NCBI GenBank assembly: GCA_033064195.1
Contig: JARBJD010000416.1
Span: 1-56,633, forward strand
DNA length: 56,633 bases
Direction: 5' to 3'
DNA from: Blattamonas nauphoetae
Taxonomy: Eukaryota; Preaxostyla; Oxymonadida
Shown here: positions 11,166 to 18,257 of the stretch, piece by piece
Position numbering within the stretch: the first letter of the stretch is position 1
How the letters are laid out: every line of letters begins with the position of its first letter
The notes under the pieces: generated by a model
What the model was told of the DNA's origin: nothing
The model's input: only the letters and a program-made list of their open reading frames with translations
Database searches by the model: none
Program-made: the position numbers and the translations under genes

Positions 11166-12603
11166 AGATGATGATGACATTATACCAATTTCACAGATGC
11201 AGGATCCAATAGAGAGAAATCCCTTCTTCACACCAACCGTGTTCAACCACCCAGTGAGGGAGATCAGACAGAATGAACCGACGACACAGCAAGTGCTCAA
11301 TAAGTTGGCACAAATGAAAGGATTGTTTGATCATCAACAGAGAAACGATTCAGAAGATGAACAGATCAAAGCTGAGAACTCAATAATGAAAAATCAAAAG
11401 CAGATGGAACACTTTATTACATCACACATTCTGGATGCAAATAAAATGAACCGAGACACATTCGTTCGAGCCTCGATAAACAGAAAGATTGCGAACGAAG
11501 ATCTTGACTTCATTCTGACTCACACAAAACAAATCCCATTCGGAGGAAGATCATTTCAGGATTGGTATGAGGAATTTGATCACAGATGGAGTGTAGCACA
11601 TCCGAGGAAAATTCAGAGAGAAAAAGGAGGTGATGCGATGAGAATTGATCCTCCAATGATTCCAAAAACAACGGAAAAAATAGTGTATCCATTTCGATCA
11701 AAAATGCAGTTCATGTCGAAAGCAATTACAGGTGATCCACAGAAGACATCAGACAGAAAGGTTCCTCAGAATTGTGATCGACCATACTTTTCTCCCAAGT
11801 TTGGATCATGGGAAATTGATCTTGTCTTTATCCAATCACCAACGTCGAAAACAGTGTTGCAGATCTATCTCTTTGCCATTAACATCAACACTAAATACCT
11901 GGTCGTCATTCCTGTACTGGATAAATCATGGAGCAAAGTCAAGACTGCAATCAATGACCTGATTAATTATCGTGGCGTTCACGTTAACAACATTCGAGGT
12001 GATGGTGAAGCTGCATGGACTAGTGGAGAAGCATCAGAGTTTTTCAAGGATCAGAATGTCAGCACATATTTCACAAGTTCGCCATTCACAAATCACAATA
12101 GAATTGTCGATCGAGTGATCAGAACAATCAGAGATGGATTCCAAGACAATGCAACACAGATGGCCAATCATTCATTGATGAATCAGATGGTGGAATTCTA
12201 CAACATGACTCCACATCGAGCGTACTGGAACAAGTTCACTCCACAGCAAGCACAAAACAATCGTGAAATCGAAGCTCTGTATATCTCCAGTTGTGAAGAA
12301 CAATTGAAGGCCATCCAAAAGCAACAGATTACACAGATGCTATGGAAGTACAAGCCAGGAAACATTCTGTTGATTCACCTTGATTTGGACAAGACTGTTG
12401 CTAAGTTTCAGAAGAAGCGTAGACAGTTTCAATTCGTGGGGAAATTCATCGAATACAAACACGGTAATGTCGTAGCTACTCTACTGAATGGACTCACATG
12501 TTTGTCAAAAGTTGTCTACGTTCCAATCCAACACACAAAGTTCCATGCAGACTCTATTGACGACTTAACTCCAGAATTCATCGCGGAATTCGGTCTTCTC
12601 TGA
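10636..12603 (+). CDS. INT: Polinton integrase (rve, retroviral-type) with acidic tract
   Basis: Integrases of this family join the element ends to host DNA and make the 6-base duplication. The rve RNase-H-fold core runs from about residue 390 (GSWEIDLVFI) through INTKYLVVIPVLDKSWSKV and RGDGEAAWTSGEA (about 453) to NHNRIVDRVIRTIRDGFQ (about 486) and YNMTPHRAYWNKFTPQQAQ. A C-terminal KFQKKRRQFQFVGKF segment looks like the beta-barrel or chromo-like DNA-binding part. Residues about 165-183 are almost all Asp/Glu, encoded by a GATGAT microsatellite. The frame is open for 655 codons, but the start is uncertain: a T-rich leader ending AATAAATG lies about 27 bases upstream. The convergent neighbour gene follows directly. 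Confidence 0.88.
10961..10988. repeat. Hairpin-type insert candidate in integrase coding region
   Basis: GAGTTCGAAGCCCTGCAGAG then GCAAGACC closely resembles the insert at 18170-18206 (GAGTTCGAAGCCTCTGGCGA, GAC). No second copy of this integrase region exists in the window, so insertion cannot be tested here. Confidence 0.4.
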
Positions 12604-12665
12604 CGTCAGAACTTCGTTCGCTTCAATCTAGCGTAGTGCGATCTTCGATCTGAGAACTTTGTTCG
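12601..12665. repeat. Hairpin-rich insert after the integrase gene
   Basis: Contains TGACGTCA, GAAC-TTC-GTTC (12609-12619), GATC-TTC-GATC (12640-12650) and GAAC-TTT-GTTC (12654-12664). The matching spacer in Polinton 2 lacks it. Confidence 0.6.
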
Positions 12666-12685
12666 TTTTCAATAATGTTTCAAAT

Positions 12686-12705
12686 ATTTTTATTTCACTT
12701 AAATG
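12686..12705 (+). promoter_or_regulatory. T-rich start signal of the small coiled-coil gene
   Basis: ATTTTTATTTCACTTAAATG, ending in the TAAATG form. Confidence 0.5.
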
Positions 12706-13029
12706 ACATCACTGAAAATATTAGAACCGTTTGATCCAGAACAAAAGGAGTTCACAAACATCCACGACTTTCAGAGATACTTGGAGAAGAATAGAAATGA
12801 ACTGAATGAGTACACAACTCAGAAACTGAATAGGATGATTCAAATCGATGGATACAGAATAACAAAAATAAGAGGTGAGATAGCACTGAGGAAACGATAT
12901 AGTGATGCTTCCACTCCTCCCAATTCACTATCGATTGATCAAAGATTATCAGACATTGAAGAATCAATTCGAGCGCTGACTGACTCAATTGGAAACCTTA
13001 TTCAAGAATTATCGGACAGTCCGGTTTAA
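12703..13029 (+). CDS. Conserved small coiled-coil Polinton protein
   Basis: A 108-residue protein starting MTSLKILEPFDPEQKEF, preceded by TTTTTATTTCACTTAAATG. The middle is charged and helical, and the C-terminal third (SIDQRLSDIEESIRALTDS) has heptad-like spacing. It is strongly conserved in both arms of Polinton 2 (38083-38409 and about 39833-40157). Its 3' end overlaps the 3' end of the convergent ATPase gene by 21 bases, and the same overlap is kept in the Polinton 2 copies. Function is unknown; its place beside the ATPase hints at a packaging or regulatory partner. Confidence 0.7.
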   Translation: MTSLKILEPFDPEQKEFTNIHDFQRYLEKNRNELNEYTTQKLNRMIQIDGYRITKIRGEIALRKRYSDASTPPNSLSIDQRLSDIEESIRALTDSIGNLIQELSDSPV

Positions 13030-13893
13030 CCCTTCTTTGTTGATCTCTGTCAGAGCAACTCCATCAGTGTTGTATCGAAGAATGACTGCTTCACATTTTT
13101 GTTTCCTTTGGTAGACATTCCAGAATTGTCGAATATCAATTGGTGAGTTCAACTGAGGATAGACTCGACTGATTCGTTCTTTGTTGAATCCTCCAAAGAT
13201 CCACATTGAATCAATGTTTGACTTCATATCTGCTGACAAACTGAATAGCTCATACATCGTCAGAAAGAATGTGAATTTCGGTTGTCGATTCTCCAATAAT
13301 AAGTCCATCATTGTCATTCTATTTTTGGATGTTCTACGTTCACCAAGAATTCGACGACAGTCATCAAGAAGTATAATCGTTTGGAGATTCTTAACTGTGA
13401 AGTCATCAATGTAAAGTGAGTCAAAGAGATCATCTCTGCATTCATCAGTAATTCTATCTTGCCATTGATTGTCAATAATCTCTTCATAAGCAGCTTTTGA
13501 TTCTGAGAGTTCCAACAGAAATGGAAGTGCTTCATCATATTTGACTTTCACATATGGAACGTTCAGGATTGGTTTGAACTTGTCGAATGTAGGATCAATG
13601 TTCTTATCAGTGACGAAGACAAACAGATGGAATAGTTCATTCCTAACCTGAACATTCTGGAGTTTGGCAACTTCTCGAAGAGCATTAAATGTTTTTCCAC
13701 TTCCTCTGTTACCAACGAGGACATTCACACTGTTGCGATTGAAATTCAAGTCTGGATGAATCTGTGATTGCACTTCATGAGACACATTCCTACTAGATGC
13801 TTCACTCAGTTTTGCATTCACGTATGCTGTAAGCGAAGAGGGCTCTGCCCTCCGTAACAATGTTGACATTGTTGTTAATGGAGATTTCTTCAT
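13009..13893 (-). CDS. ATP: Polinton genome-packaging ATPase (A32/FtsK-HerA type)
   Basis: A 294-residue P-loop ATPase. Walker A is GNRGSGKT at residues 61-68 and Walker B is IILLDD at about 173-178, followed by an ENRQPKFTFFLTM segment that fits the sensor strand. Size and motif spacing fit the A32-like packaging ATPases of Polintons, poxviruses and virophages, which drive DNA into preformed capsids. It is encoded opposite to its neighbours. The 61-base gap to the divergent gene at 13955 must hold both promoters. The N-terminus carries an in-frame double-hairpin insert (13838-13873) absent from the Polinton 2 copies. The frame is open throughout. Confidence 0.85.
   Translation of the reverse strand: MKKSPLTTMSTLLRRAEPSSLTAYVNAKLSEASSRNVSHEVQSQIHPDLNFNRNSVNVLVGNRGSGKTFNALREVAKLQNVQVRNELFHLFVFVTDKNIDPTFDKFKPILNVPYVKVKYDEALPFLLELSESKAAYEEIIDNQWQDRITDECRDDLFDSLYIDDFTVKNLQTIILLDDCRRILGERRTSKNRMTMMDLLLENRQPKFTFFLTMYELFSLSADMKSNIDSMWIFGGFNKERISRVYPQLNSPIDIRQFWNVYQRKQKCEAVILRYNTDGVALTEINKEGLNRTVR
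13838..13873. repeat. Double-hairpin insert in the ATPase N-terminus
   Basis: GAGGGC-TCT-GCCCTC (13838-13852) and AACAATGT-TG-ACATTGTT (13856-13873), both perfect. Absent from the ATPase copies of Polinton 2. Confidence 0.65.
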
Positions 13894-13954
13894 TTGTGAT
13901 TTAACTCTAATTAAAATATACTTTTGGTTTTTTTATTTTGTATGAAAACACACA
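13894..13954. promoter_or_regulatory. Divergent promoter between ATPase and 320-residue gene
   Basis: 61 bases with a T-rich run towards the plus-strand gene (TTTTTTTATTTTGTATG) and TTAAATCACAAATG towards the minus-strand ATPase. It must serve both genes; conserved in both Polinton 2 arms. Confidence 0.45.
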
Positions 13955-14917
13955 ATGTCACAAAAGATAGTGTACGTTCAACCACAAAGAAAAGCACAAG
14001 CGAAGAAACCAAGAATGAGATACGCAGCAGAGACTCAAGCAGCATTGAAACGAATCTATGCCGACGATGATATTCAAACCAGACGCAATGATGCTCTGTG
14101 TAGTCTTCCATCAGCTCGTGAGTACATCAAGAGAACTGGACGAAATTGGACTGCGAAAATAGAACAATATGGACAAGTTCCTGATGTGATGGTCTACGAT
14201 AATGATACTGGAGATCTGATTGCAGTCAATGGTGCCATGCTAACTCCATACAACAGTAGACCAGTCAAAGAGACATACTATGCAATGAATCCAACTCCAG
14301 ATAGGCGAAGACAGACATCCTATACATCATTCAATCAAGAAAATGGAAGGAAAATCAAAGCTGTACATCGGAATTTCCTCAAAAATGGAACATACGATTT
14401 GCCAACCAGTTATCGAGACATCAGCTATGAAGAGATGAAGACCAAACGATCTCAACAACCATATGCAATAATGAAGAGAGCTATTGGTGAACACATGACA
14501 GACACATTGGGAATAACTCGTGCAAATCGAAGCAATCCAGCTGATCCCAGCAAGAATGTGTTAGACAATATGGTGTTCAATTCAATTCAATCACAGATTG
14601 CATCACTGATGTGGGATCAATGGCTTCATGATCATGTTCAGGACTACAATCCCAGTATGAAACAAAAGAAAGCCTTCAAAGATCAGATTTATCCAGTGTT
14701 TCTCCAAATGATCACTCAAGATACAACGTATTTATCGGAATACTGTACTCGCTATTCAACTCACATATCAACAGAAGTTAATAAACTGAAAGCCAAAGCA
14801 TTCAAAACAGTCACAGATGATAATATCGATCAATACCAATCTGAAATGCCTGGCTATTATCGATTCGCACAGTTGGACAGTTCTGGAATGGGAGCTATAG
14901 ATCGAGCAGAAATGTGA
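13955..14917 (+). CDS. Conserved Polinton protein, 320 residues, unknown
   Basis: Starts MSQKIVYVQPQRKAQAKKP, with a basic N-terminus, then RMRYAAETQAALKRIYADDD. The middle has conserved blocks VNGAMLTPYNSRPVKETYYA and NRSNPADPSKNVLDNMVFNS. It is mostly helical with many Gln, Tyr and Arg. Homologues lie at the same place in both arms of Polinton 2. Position between the packaging ATPase and the capsid block suggests a virion or assembly protein. No adenovirus-type protease motif is seen in it. The frame is open. Confidence 0.7.
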   Translation: MSQKIVYVQPQRKAQAKKPRMRYAAETQAALKRIYADDDIQTRRNDALCSLPSAREYIKRTGRNWTAKIEQYGQVPDVMVYDNDTGDLIAVNGAMLTPYNSRPVKETYYAMNPTPDRRRQTSYTSFNQENGRKIKAVHRNFLKNGTYDLPTSYRDISYEEMKTKRSQQPYAIMKRAIGEHMTDTLGITRANRSNPADPSKNVLDNMVFNSIQSQIASLMWDQWLHDHVQDYNPSMKQKKAFKDQIYPVFLQMITQDTTYLSEYCTRYSTHISTEVNKLKAKAFKTVTDDNIDQYQSEMPGYYRFAQLDSSGMGAIDRAEM

Positions 14918-14935
14918 ATTTAAAAACATTAATAT

Positions 14936-14963
14936 ATATTTTTTATTTTTATAGAAAGAGATG
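14936..14963 (+). promoter_or_regulatory. T-rich start signal of the MQPILSC gene
   Basis: A T-rich run with TTTTATTTTTATAG, a few bases before the ATG; conserved at 42009-42028. Confidence 0.45.
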
Positions 14964-15587
14964 CAACCAATTCTAAGTTGTCAATTTACAAAACACACAA
15001 GTTCTTCTTCAGTACCAACATCAATCACCAACAATGTCATCATCGAGGATAGGAGCAAAGCTGGCGTAGATAATAGAGGATCGAAGATGGAGATGGTCTC
15101 GCTAGAGGCTTCGAACCCTCCTTTGGGGAGAGAAAGAGTGTGCTCTGAACCTGTGGTATCCAATGAACGAGGTGCTTACGATCCACCATTGGAGACATAT
15201 CCATCAGCACCAATTCAGAGTCGTTCTATTCCACTTCGAGAATATATTTCTAATATTTCGGCATTCAAAGATCAGTTATTACTCGTCTACAAGAATGCAT
15301 TCGCTTGTGAAAAGAAACTATTGAATAATCTCATTGAACCATCGAAGAAACTGATCACGAACCAAAGTGATTTATGTGCACTGATTGCTACACTCACTGG
15401 GATTAATGATGTGGTGATCGAACTGGATGATTTGTCTGACAAGTGCCTATGTCTGAATAAACTCCCAGTGTTTAGAACCATTTTCAAGATCCTTGTTGGA
15501 GGAAAAGATATGAGCATTGCTTACAATGAAGCATACAACACTATTCTCAATTATGGCATTTCTCTGACAAAGGCAATTCCTCGCTAA
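14961..15587 (+). CDS. Conserved Polinton protein, 208 residues, unknown
   Basis: Starts MQPILSCQFTKHTSSSSVP after a TTTTTATTTTTATAGAAAGAG leader. The first 90 residues are Ser- and Pro-rich and look disordered; the rest is a helical domain with FACEKKLLNNLIEPSKKL and VVIELDDLSDKCLCLNKLPV. The Polinton 2 copies (195 residues) are nearly identical in the C-terminal domain, but the disordered part differs, because this copy carries a hairpin-bearing insert at about 15096-15130. It lies in the presumed structural-gene block; function is unknown. Confidence 0.68.
   Translation: MQPILSCQFTKHTSSSSVPTSITNNVIIEDRSKAGVDNRGSKMEMVSLEASNPPLGRERVCSEPVVSNERGAYDPPLETYPSAPIQSRSIPLREYISNISAFKDQLLLVYKNAFACEKKLLNNLIEPSKKLITNQSDLCALIATLTGINDVVIELDDLSDKCLCLNKLPVFRTIFKILVGGKDMSIAYNEAYNTILNYGISLTKAIPR
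15096..15130. repeat. Hairpin-type insert in the MQPILSC gene
   Basis: GTCTCGCTAGAGGCTTCGAA then CCCTCC...GGGGAG. It matches the reverse complement of 18170-18206 over GTCTCGC(T/C)AGAGGCTTCG. Absent from both Polinton 2 copies. Confidence 0.6.
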
Positions 15588-15603
15588 AATTATAAATGAA
15601 TTG

Positions 15604-15626
15604 TATTTTTTATTTTTCTATAAATG
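15604..15626 (+). promoter_or_regulatory. T-rich start signal of MAPG gene 1
   Basis: TATTTTTTATTTTTCTATAA directly followed by ATG; the same at 42630-42652. Confidence 0.55.
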
Positions 15627-15932
15627 GCACCAGGAAGTTTCAACAAACTCAAAAATATCGGTAAGCAATTCTTTCAATTCATCAAACCTCTAGCTCCAAC
15701 ATTCCTTCAAGTCGGTGGTGGATTGCTCTCTCAAACGAACAGTAAATTCGGACAAACAGCAGGTGGAATACTCAATGGATTAGGAGGAATGATGGACGTT
15801 TATCAACAAAATAAGGTGATCAATCGTCAACAGAAACCACAGATGATTGAGTACGAACCTCCACGAAATGGACGATACTCCAATGATGATATGCCACTCT
15901 CGTCAAATTCCAAAATTCAATTCAAAGGATAA
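15624..15932 (+). CDS. Small MAPG-start virion-type protein 1
   Basis: A 102-residue protein starting MAPGSFNKLKNIGKQFFQFI, with an amphipathic or hydrophobic glycine-rich stretch (FLQVGGGLLSQ, TAGGILNGLGGMMD) and a polar tail. It follows a TTTTTTATTTTTCTATAAATG leader. Small Gly-rich amphipathic proteins beside capsid genes resemble adenovirus pVI- or pX-like membrane-active or core proteins, but this is only a compositional comparison. It shares the MAPG start and layout with the next gene, so the two may be paralogues. Conserved in both Polinton 2 arms. Confidence 0.68.
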   Translation: MAPGSFNKLKNIGKQFFQFIKPLAPTFLQVGGGLLSQTNSKFGQTAGGILNGLGGMMDVYQQNKVINRQQKPQMIEYEPPRNGRYSNDDMPLSSNSKIQFKG

Positions 15933-15950
15933 ACATTCACTCGTATTCGA

Positions 15951-15972
15951 ATATTTTATTTTTATTAAAATG
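15951..15972 (+). promoter_or_regulatory. T-rich start signal of MAPG gene 2
   Basis: ATTTTATTTTTATTAAAATG form; decides the start at 15970 over the longer upstream frame. Confidence 0.55.
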
Positions 15973-16269
15973 GCACCAGGTTGGTTATCAAAATTGGCAG
16001 CAGTCGGAAAAAACATACTCAGAGTTGGAGCTCCATTTCTAAATCTTATTCCCTTCGTTGGACCACTGATTTCTAAGGTCGCACAGACAGGTGTTCAGAT
16101 GATACCAGATGTGAAATCGGATCAGCAAATCCATGCAGAAAAGATGGCACAATATGAGCAAGCGATCAATGAAGGAAACACTGCAATAGCGAACAAGCTC
16201 AGAGGTGAAATACTGAGACTAGAAGAAAAGCTGAAACCAAAAGCGAAGAAACCAAAAAAGAAAAAGTAA
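15970..16269 (+). CDS. Small MAPG-start virion-type protein 2 with basic tail
   Basis: A 99-residue protein starting MAPGWLSKLAAVGKNILRVG, hydrophobic through PFLNLIPFVGPLISKVAQTG, then a charged helix (YEQAINEGNTAIANKLRGE) and a Lys-rich end (KPKAKKPKKKK). The start was placed at 15970 because it follows TTTTATTTTTATTAAAATG and aligns with the Polinton 2 copy at 42997. An amphipathic N-terminus with a polybasic tail suits a membrane-active or DNA-condensing virion protein; this is an inference. Confidence 0.68.
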   Translation: MAPGWLSKLAAVGKNILRVGAPFLNLIPFVGPLISKVAQTGVQMIPDVKSDQQIHAEKMAQYEQAINEGNTAIANKLRGEILRLEEKLKPKAKKPKKKK

Positions 16270-16290
16270 CTAGAGTTAAAGCATAAATGT

Positions 16291-16313
16291 AATTTTTTAT
16301 TTTTGATAAAATG
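16291..16313 (+). promoter_or_regulatory. T-rich start signal of the major capsid gene
   Basis: TTTTTTATTTTTGATAAAATG-type; the same at 43308-43330. Confidence 0.55.
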
Positions 16314-18170
16314 AATTCGCATATAACACATCTGACAAACAAAAGAACTGGAGCATCATCTTTGACTGGAAATACCACGGGAAGGATAGAATACACAAGA
16401 GATGACATGGGTCAAATACAACAGCAACTGATGTCCGAACATCACATTAATTACCTCATGAATGATGGAGCTCACAGTACTTCTATTCAAGAATTGAAAC
16501 CATCAGAGAATGCACGATTCTACACAGGACAAGAGATAATCATTCCGTTGACTGGTAATCAAGACATTTGTCAAATTGATGATTCCTTCATTACGTTCAC
16601 CATGACTGCGACTCTGAAAGTTAATAATTGGCAAACAACAGCTGGTAAGGTTGGATCGTACATGAATGAGAGAATCTTCATCTTCGTTGGACTCAAGCAT
16701 TCTGCATCAATCTTTCGTGACCTCACTGTTCTTCACAACAATCAACGGATCATCAGCACAATAAACAATGATGTATCAATGGAATCTCACATCTACAATA
16801 TGATCAAACCGAAGAGTCAATTGGAGAATCGAAAACACTCACATACACCTTGGAAAACTGCTTGGAATCATGACGAATCAGTCGCTGGTGTTTATATTCC
16901 TTTATCAGACTTCACTACAACATCCGGAACAGGAGTGTTTCAAGACACGATTGATGTGCCAATTCGTGTGTCAATCAATCTGGAAGATCTTCTCATTTTC
17001 TCTGGAATGACTGACTATCCAAAATGTCTCTTTGGCGATTTGAAATTGAGTGTGCACATGAATGAAGATGCGTTTGTTTGTTGTTCTGTAAATCCTGAAC
17101 TCACTTTGAAAGATACACTATCATCACTCGTAACTGGAACAGCAGCAGCACCAACTATTAAAGCAGCAATTCTCAATTGTATTCAACATCGTCCGTATTT
17201 CCTAACCAACCTTGTCACCTCATGCACAAAGAACTTCGTTCAAATTGGTCAATCATTTCTCCAACCAACAGTTACAAAAGACATTGTTTGTTCAACAGCC
17301 AATGCCGTGACAACAGAACCAGAATTCGTCGATCAGTACATCTCATTGAACGTCACAAACTATCGAATTGATGATGTGTATTGCATGAGTGTTGGATACA
17401 AAATGAAAGATGGTGCGATAAAGAAACTCATGGAGATGTATCAGAATCGTCCTGGAACAATTCCGGCAGAAAAGATCTCATTCTATCCATTTCAGAAGAC
17501 ACCAACGGCAACAGGAATTGATTGTACTCAGCAAATGGTTGTTGTGAATGCAAAGGACATTATGCTTCTCTTCCGTCATTACGACAATGAAGTCACTTGC
17601 TTCCACAATCCAATGCAGAAGAACATCCAAGTGACTATGCAAAACAGGTATTATCCAGAACAACCGACTACAACTATTGGAGCTCGCTTCTATCAGTTCG
17701 CATTATCAACTCTCAATCTCGATTCGTACCTAGCTGTTCCTGATGATTTGGAGCGATCACTTACAGATTCTCTCGTTGAAGAGAAACTCACTGGTGACGG
17801 AACATATCCCAATGAAACAATGACAAGAGTTCGTCCAGTTCATGACAATACTGACTTCCTTCTGTGCTTTCCTACTCAGAGAAGTGGATGTCCAACGAAC
17901 TGCAATGATTCCATCAGTTCAAAAGGAAACACTGCGGTCACTTTGAGATCACATCCAATCTATCAAGGTAATCTCGATACATACTACAATGTATACAACC
18001 CAAGTCAAAGTGGTGGTGATATGACAACATTTACACATCCTCCTGCACCAATACTAGCAACCACTGCAACCACATGGTGGGTATTACGATACAGCAATGG
18101 TGAACCAAAAGTTGAGTACTATCCTAATCACACACTGAAAGCCTTACACAAAGATTTAGGAATCATGTAG
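16311..18170 (+). CDS. MCP: Major capsid protein candidate (double jelly-roll type), paralogue 1
   Basis: A 619-residue protein, the size of Polinton double jelly-roll capsid proteins. Visible blocks: IIPLTGNQDICQIDDSFITF, FIFVGLKHSASIFRDLTVLH, IDVPIRVSINLEDLLIF and CLFGDLKLSVHMNEDAFVCC in the first half; IGARFYQFALSTLNLDSYL and a terminal TWWVLRYSNGEPKVEYYPN in the second. These blocks line up in order with the next gene, so the two are diverged tandem duplicates. The leader is TTTTTTATTTTTGATAAAATG. The open frame is undamaged. It would form the capsid lattice; the assignment rests on size, position, strand-rich pattern and conservation, not on a search. Confidence 0.78.
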   Translation: MNSHITHLTNKRTGASSLTGNTTGRIEYTRDDMGQIQQQLMSEHHINYLMNDGAHSTSIQELKPSENARFYTGQEIIIPLTGNQDICQIDDSFITFTMTATLKVNNWQTTAGKVGSYMNERIFIFVGLKHSASIFRDLTVLHNNQRIISTINNDVSMESHIYNMIKPKSQLENRKHSHTPWKTAWNHDESVAGVYIPLSDFTTTSGTGVFQDTIDVPIRVSINLEDLLIFSGMTDYPKCLFGDLKLSVHMNEDAFVCCSVNPELTLKDTLSSLVTGTAAAPTIKAAILNCIQHRPYFLTNLVTSCTKNFVQIGQSFLQPTVTKDIVCSTANAVTTEPEFVDQYISLNVTNYRIDDVYCMSVGYKMKDGAIKKLMEMYQNRPGTIPAEKISFYPFQKTPTATGIDCTQQMVVVNAKDIMLLFRHYDNEVTCFHNPMQKNIQVTMQNRYYPEQPTTTIGARFYQFALSTLNLDSYLAVPDDLERSLTDSLVEEKLTGDGTYPNETMTRVRPVHDNTDFLLCFPTQRSGCPTNCNDSISSKGNTAVTLRSHPIYQGNLDTYYNVYNPSQSGGDMTTFTHPPAPILATTATTWWVLRYSNGEPKVEYYPNHTLKALHKDLGIM

Positions 18171-18206
18171 AGACTCTCATCGGGAGTTCGAAGCCTCTGG
18201 CGAGAC
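18170..18206. repeat. Hairpin-type insert after the major capsid gene
   Basis: ACTC-TCATCGG-GAGT and GCC-TCT-GGC, with the shared core TTCGAAGCCTCTGGCGAGAC. The Polinton 2 spacer lacks it. Confidence 0.6.
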
Positions 18207-18232
18207 AAAACAGTAAAAGAAAATAATGATAT

Positions 18233-18257
18233 TGTATTTTTTATTTTTCTATAAATG
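18233..18257 (+). promoter_or_regulatory. T-rich start signal of capsid paralogue 2
   Basis: TTTTTATTTTTCTATAAATG; the same at 45222-45246. Confidence 0.55.

Noticed and set aside
11000-11300. Minus-strand open frame with a long Ser run
   Set aside because: Shadow of the acidic GAT repeat of the integrase gene on the other strand.
15096-15130. GGCTTCGAACCC resembling a tRNA T-arm, suggesting a tRNA gene or tRNA-derived SINE
   Set aside because: No acceptor stem, D-arm or anticodon arm can be drawn around it; it fits the short hairpin insert family better.
13955-15587. Search for the adenovirus-type cysteine protease usual in Polintons
   Set aside because: No His-Glu/Asp-Gln-Cys pattern was recognised in any element gene; neither unknown gene here can be called a protease from sequence alone.
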